NCBI GenBank assembly: GCA_028023455.1
Contig: JAQFVV010012477.1
Location: 2,811,365 to 2,875,364 of the forward strand
Direction: 5' to 3'
Length of the DNA stretch: 64,000 bases
Origin: Epiperipatus broadwayi
Lineage: Eukaryota > Onychophora > Udeonychophora > Euonychophora > Peripatidae
Part shown: positions 60,331-64,000 of the stretch, one piece after another
Layout of the letters: each line of letters begins with the position of its first letter
Position numbering within the stretch: the first letter of the stretch is position 1
Translations under genes and position numbers: made by a program
Notes under the pieces: generated by a model
The model's database searches: none
What the model was told of the DNA's origin: nothing
What the model saw: the letters and a program-made list of their open reading frames with translations, nothing else

Positions 60331-63300
60331 GTCAATCCACTTTTACTCATTTACAATCTATAGATTTTACCACTTGAAAACTTTTTTTTAAATTCATTAT
60401 TAATTTTTTCCTTTAAAAATAAACAATCTTTGCATCTATCTGTTTTTCCTTATCAACATTTTTTTTTAATAACAAATGATTACAATTTATTAATTTATAT
60501 ATTTTATTAACTCATTTCAGGTTATGTTCTTTAATTACATCATACTTGGAAAGCATCGGGCTTTAATTAATATTTGTATTGAGTTACCAATTACTTGGGG
60601 TATTTAACATTCTCTAATATATACTTCTTAAGGTAAGAAAATTATGGTCTCTAATAATCAATGAAAAAATAGGTAGAAGCCACAAATATACTTCCTGGTT
60701 ATTTTTAAGCACCTCTTTGTTAGACTTCCTTTAACTGTATTTGAGCAATAATTATTTTTATCTAAAGACAGTTTAAATTATGATCATCAGTATTAACATA
60801 AGGTTCATTAACAAGCTGTTTTAGTAAAACAAAGAAATTTATTAATTAGTAAAAAATTATGGAAAGAATCTGTTGAAAATTTTTCCTTTTTTTTTAAAAA
60901 AAAAAAAATTAGTCTTAATAACATCATAATAAAAGCACTACATTTTGTTAACCTGGTTTTTGCCGCCTCCACAACATATGCACGAATAAAAATGTTAACC
61001 AATAGCAACAAAAAAGATACATTTTCTTGCTAAAAATAAAATAAAGAAACTGTTACAAGAATACATTAAAATGAATGAACTAATATTTTTATACTATATG
61101 AAAAATGTTTTTAGACAGTTTAGGGAATGTCCAATTTAAAATCTTTCTAGTTCAACAGTATTATCAAAGACCTTTTATTAAGCATTAATAATTAAAAATA
61201 TAAATATAAATAGCTTTCCAATCGGTCTTAAAAATATAGGTACTTTTTAAAATCTTTTTGTTTTCTGACATTTGCTTGTAATGTTTGAATAGTGATCTCA
61301 TTTTTCTTTTCATATCTTATTTTACTACAGTTGGATTGGCTGGAGATGATTTTCTAAACAAATATTCTATCTGTGTTTGTAAAATGGTAGCAGAGAAAGA
61401 GTAGGTAAATAGAAAAGAATAAATATTGCAATGCCAGATGTATTAACGTTTAGCATGTTATTGGTGATATTTTACCATTACTTCTGAAGGCTTTAACATA
61501 GTATTAGTTTTTCCATAATAACAGTCTTCTCGGGACTAATATTGACCACTCTGTTTACCTCAGCTTTTGAAACTGCTCAGGACTTTAAAGTCTCAAGACT
61601 GAGTTATTTATTTTCAGGAAACTAATGAAAGAATGAATCAATTAACAACTGCATTTAAAGGAACTCTTTAAATGATTCTCACTTAGCTGTACATAACATT
61701 CTAATTAGTCACCAATGCTTTTTAACAAGCATTACATTTTAATTTAATTTTTTTTTAACATTCAGATCTTCTTTTCAGCATGGGAAAATTGTTCACACCT
61801 AAATTTTACTGCTATTGCTATGTAACAGGTCTGTTTTTAAATTTGTAATAACACACGACTTTTTAAATTTTGACAAATAAAAACATACTTTTATAGGATG
61901 CACTTTAGAATCTTTATACAATGTGTCTACTATCAAAAATTCATACTTTTCATTTGTTTTTGTTTTTTTAAAAATGAAATTTTTTTCTGGATAGACTATT
62001 AATCAATTGACGGGTAAATAATAAAAATCTAACGAAAATCAACAAATATTATTTATTAATTCAGCTTCAATCCAACACACTCTATACATGTTTATAGATT
62101 TTGTACCACTGAATAGCATAATATATATAAAAATAAAAAAATCCCAACCCCCTTTTAAAAATTAAATTCAAATAATAAAAAACCTTAAAAAACCCTTAAA
62201 AAATCAATTCCCAAAAAAAAAAAACTTAAAAAAAAGGGGGGTGTTGGAGGATTTTAATTTTTGTATAGTTTGTATTATTTCTTTAATTATTTTTTAGTAG
62301 TTAAATAAATCTTTTATATATGAAATTTTATTACTATACAAGAAAAAAGTTTTTGTAGATTATTGATGTTTAATTTTCGGTTCCACTAATTTATAAAAGT
62401 TATAATAAGACAAATAGGGAAAATAACAAGATAGATAAATTTGTAATAATGAGTGATATTGACAAACAAATATTACTCAAAGTAAATCAAAAGTAAAATA
62501 AAAATAAATAATAATAACATTAAAAAGATTTCAAGTGTAAAATGTGTTTTATTACAAATACAAGTACATGACACATTTTGTGTATAAAATAGAAAAACTT
62601 TAAAATATGAAATACACACACACACATATATATATATAATTTTAAAATTACTTTATAACAAAAATTTAAGAGGGAATATGTCACTGAGCAACTTTACAAA
62701 ATTAAAAATAATGGAACAAAGATATCAGATGTTAGTCTGGAGATATTTATAATTACAGATTAAAATACAAATTTATCTTCTACAATAAAAGTTAAAACTA
62801 AAATGGAAAGATATCATTTTAAATACATTATGTAGTGTATATAAGACTATGACAAGCAAATTGTTATTTCTATTTCTCTGCTATATATGAAGCTGGTCAT
62901 TAGCAGAGAAATATGCTTAAAGGAATAATGGGATTATGGATGTGGTAAAACTGATAACCTCCAATATATCTGATACTGAATATTGAAAAGTTGATTATCA
63001 TTAAATAAAACTAAGGAAGCAATAACACTAGGTTGAAAAAATTCTATATGGACAGCTTAAAGCACCTCTTAATTTTGGTCTGTGGTTAACATCAAAAGAA
63101 GTTTCTTTTGTTCTTTTGATTAAAAAACAGCCAGAAGATGTTCAGGTTAATCAGATCTAGTTTCACATAATGCGTCATCACTACTGGCTACACTATGTGT
63201 TGAATGGTAGAGGAATGTTAGTCTTATCAGTTAAATATATCTCATCATGGTCTGTTGCAGAATAGTCATCCAGACACTAAATGCAAGATATGTTCATTTT

Positions 63301-64000
63301 CTAATATTCTTCAGACAATTTGCAAAAAGATTGGTTCTGACTCAAGAACAAAACTGAAGAAATTAGCTAATACAATAAAATAAAGGAACTAAGGAATCAT
63401 CTTACATTATCAAAGCAAAAAGGAATACATATAAATAAATGGTATTATGGACTGAATTGATTGTGATAAAAATATTAGTAAGATATCTTTCTCAATTAAT
63501 ATCAATTAATTAATGAAGGACTTTCTAAATGTAAATATGAACTGTAGTTTTTAATTATTTGAGTTTACGTTTTCTTAATTGTTTTGCTTTTTTTGTTTAA
63601 TTGCATACTATTGGAAATAATTGTTAATATTGTGTGGTAAACAAAGGCCAAATCATGGTAGTATAAGTTGTTATTAAACCTGTTTTAAAAATATCACAAA
63701 TTTCATTCTGCATTTACTTCTTATGTTAATTAATTTACACATGTAATTAATTTTATAAAATGATGCAATTACTATATTTTTCTTTATTTAAATTTTGCAT
63801 TGAAATGCTAGAACATATCTGAAAGGTAATGAGAAATGCTTTACTCGAATGTAAAAGAAGTGTCTAAGAATTTTTTTAATATTTTAGTATATGCTAAGTT
63901 TTAGATAAGTGATAACTTGAATTAAATTTTATAGCAATAAGCATTGCCTAATTATAATTATTTTAAAACAAAGCGAAGCATAGTATTAATTTAATAAATC
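60331..64000. other. Non-coding end of copy B
   Basis: Aligns with 11430-15250 except for an aberrant C-run and A-run segment at about 62130-62320 and the missing foldback at 62993-63003. Similarity to copy A ends near 63895. No gene seen. Confidence 0.5.

Larger units (their letters stand above)
46035..63895. repeat. Segmental duplication, copy B
   Basis: Diverged direct partner of 1845-15250. Copy B is longer because it carries the candidate solo LTR at 52214-54753, about 2.9 kb at 57420-60330 where copy A has unrelated sequence (11110-11430), about 465 bp at 49232-49697 that copy A has lost, and an odd homopolymer-rich segment near 62130-62320. It lacks A's 3320-3867, with a clean junction near 47510. 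The comparison supplies empty sites that date several insertions to after the duplication. Confidence 0.9.

Noticed and set aside
1-64000. CRISPR arrays, rRNA genes, bacterial operons or riboswitches
   Set aside because: None seen. Repeats are dispersed or tandem without spacer structure, and all signs point to a eukaryotic nuclear genome.

Overview
This is a very AT-rich, gene-poor piece of a metazoan nuclear genome, probably from an invertebrate. The evidence is one uninterrupted rhodopsin-class GPCR, a retrocopy of ribosomal protein S29 (uS14), Penelope-like element (PLE) remnants, hAT-type and foldback non-autonomous elements, and LTR elements. No bacterial-style operons, rRNA genes or CRISPR arrays are visible. 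I cannot assign a phylum from the sequence alone.

Layout. (1) About 1.8-15.25 kb and 46.0-63.9 kb are two diverged direct copies of one large block (here A and B), colinear except for discrete indels. Each copy carries a cluster of about 460-bp repeats, an S29 retrocopy (truncated in A), a palindromic MITE-like cluster and a decayed PLE with RT and GIY-YIG-like parts. Copy B also holds a 2.54-kb candidate solo LTR. Copy A holds a 0.5-kb foldback insertion whose empty site is preserved in B. (2) 15.4-16.5 kb is a foldback element with long inverted arms. (3) 19.87-20.32 kb is a partial head-to-tail repeat of a 392-bp unit. (4) 25.5-26.5 kb holds the only intact protein gene, a divergent GPCR on the minus strand. 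(5) 27.4-27.85 kb is a hAT-type MITE with a perfect 8-bp target duplication, followed by a tRNA-like sequence. (6) 29.26-30.3 kb holds three tandem-repeat tracts. (7) 30.7-31.7 kb is a 369-bp repeat present as a direct dimer plus an inverted copy. (8) 32.4-37.0 kb is a minus-strand LTR element with an internal 1.15-kb tandem duplication. (9) 42.7-44.5 kb is a broken ORF for a lysine-rich repeat protein.

Main discovery. Three unrelated repeat families each carry what reads as a type I hammerhead ribozyme: core CTGATGA, stem II, GAAA, a very short palindromic stem III, cleavage nucleotide, then a closing stem I. Family 1 has a 369-bp unit, family 2 about 455-467 bp and family 3 392 bp. In families 1 and 2 the units occur as head-to-tail dimers with inverted partners, as expected if monomeric self-cleaved or circular RNA were produced and reinserted. 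This resembles the retrozymes and PLE-borne hammerheads known from animals and plants. Family 2 shows compensatory base-pair changes in stem II. PLE remnants in the same window are a plausible, unproven source of the mobilising reverse transcriptase.

Most of the remaining sequence is AT-rich non-coding DNA in which I see no gene.
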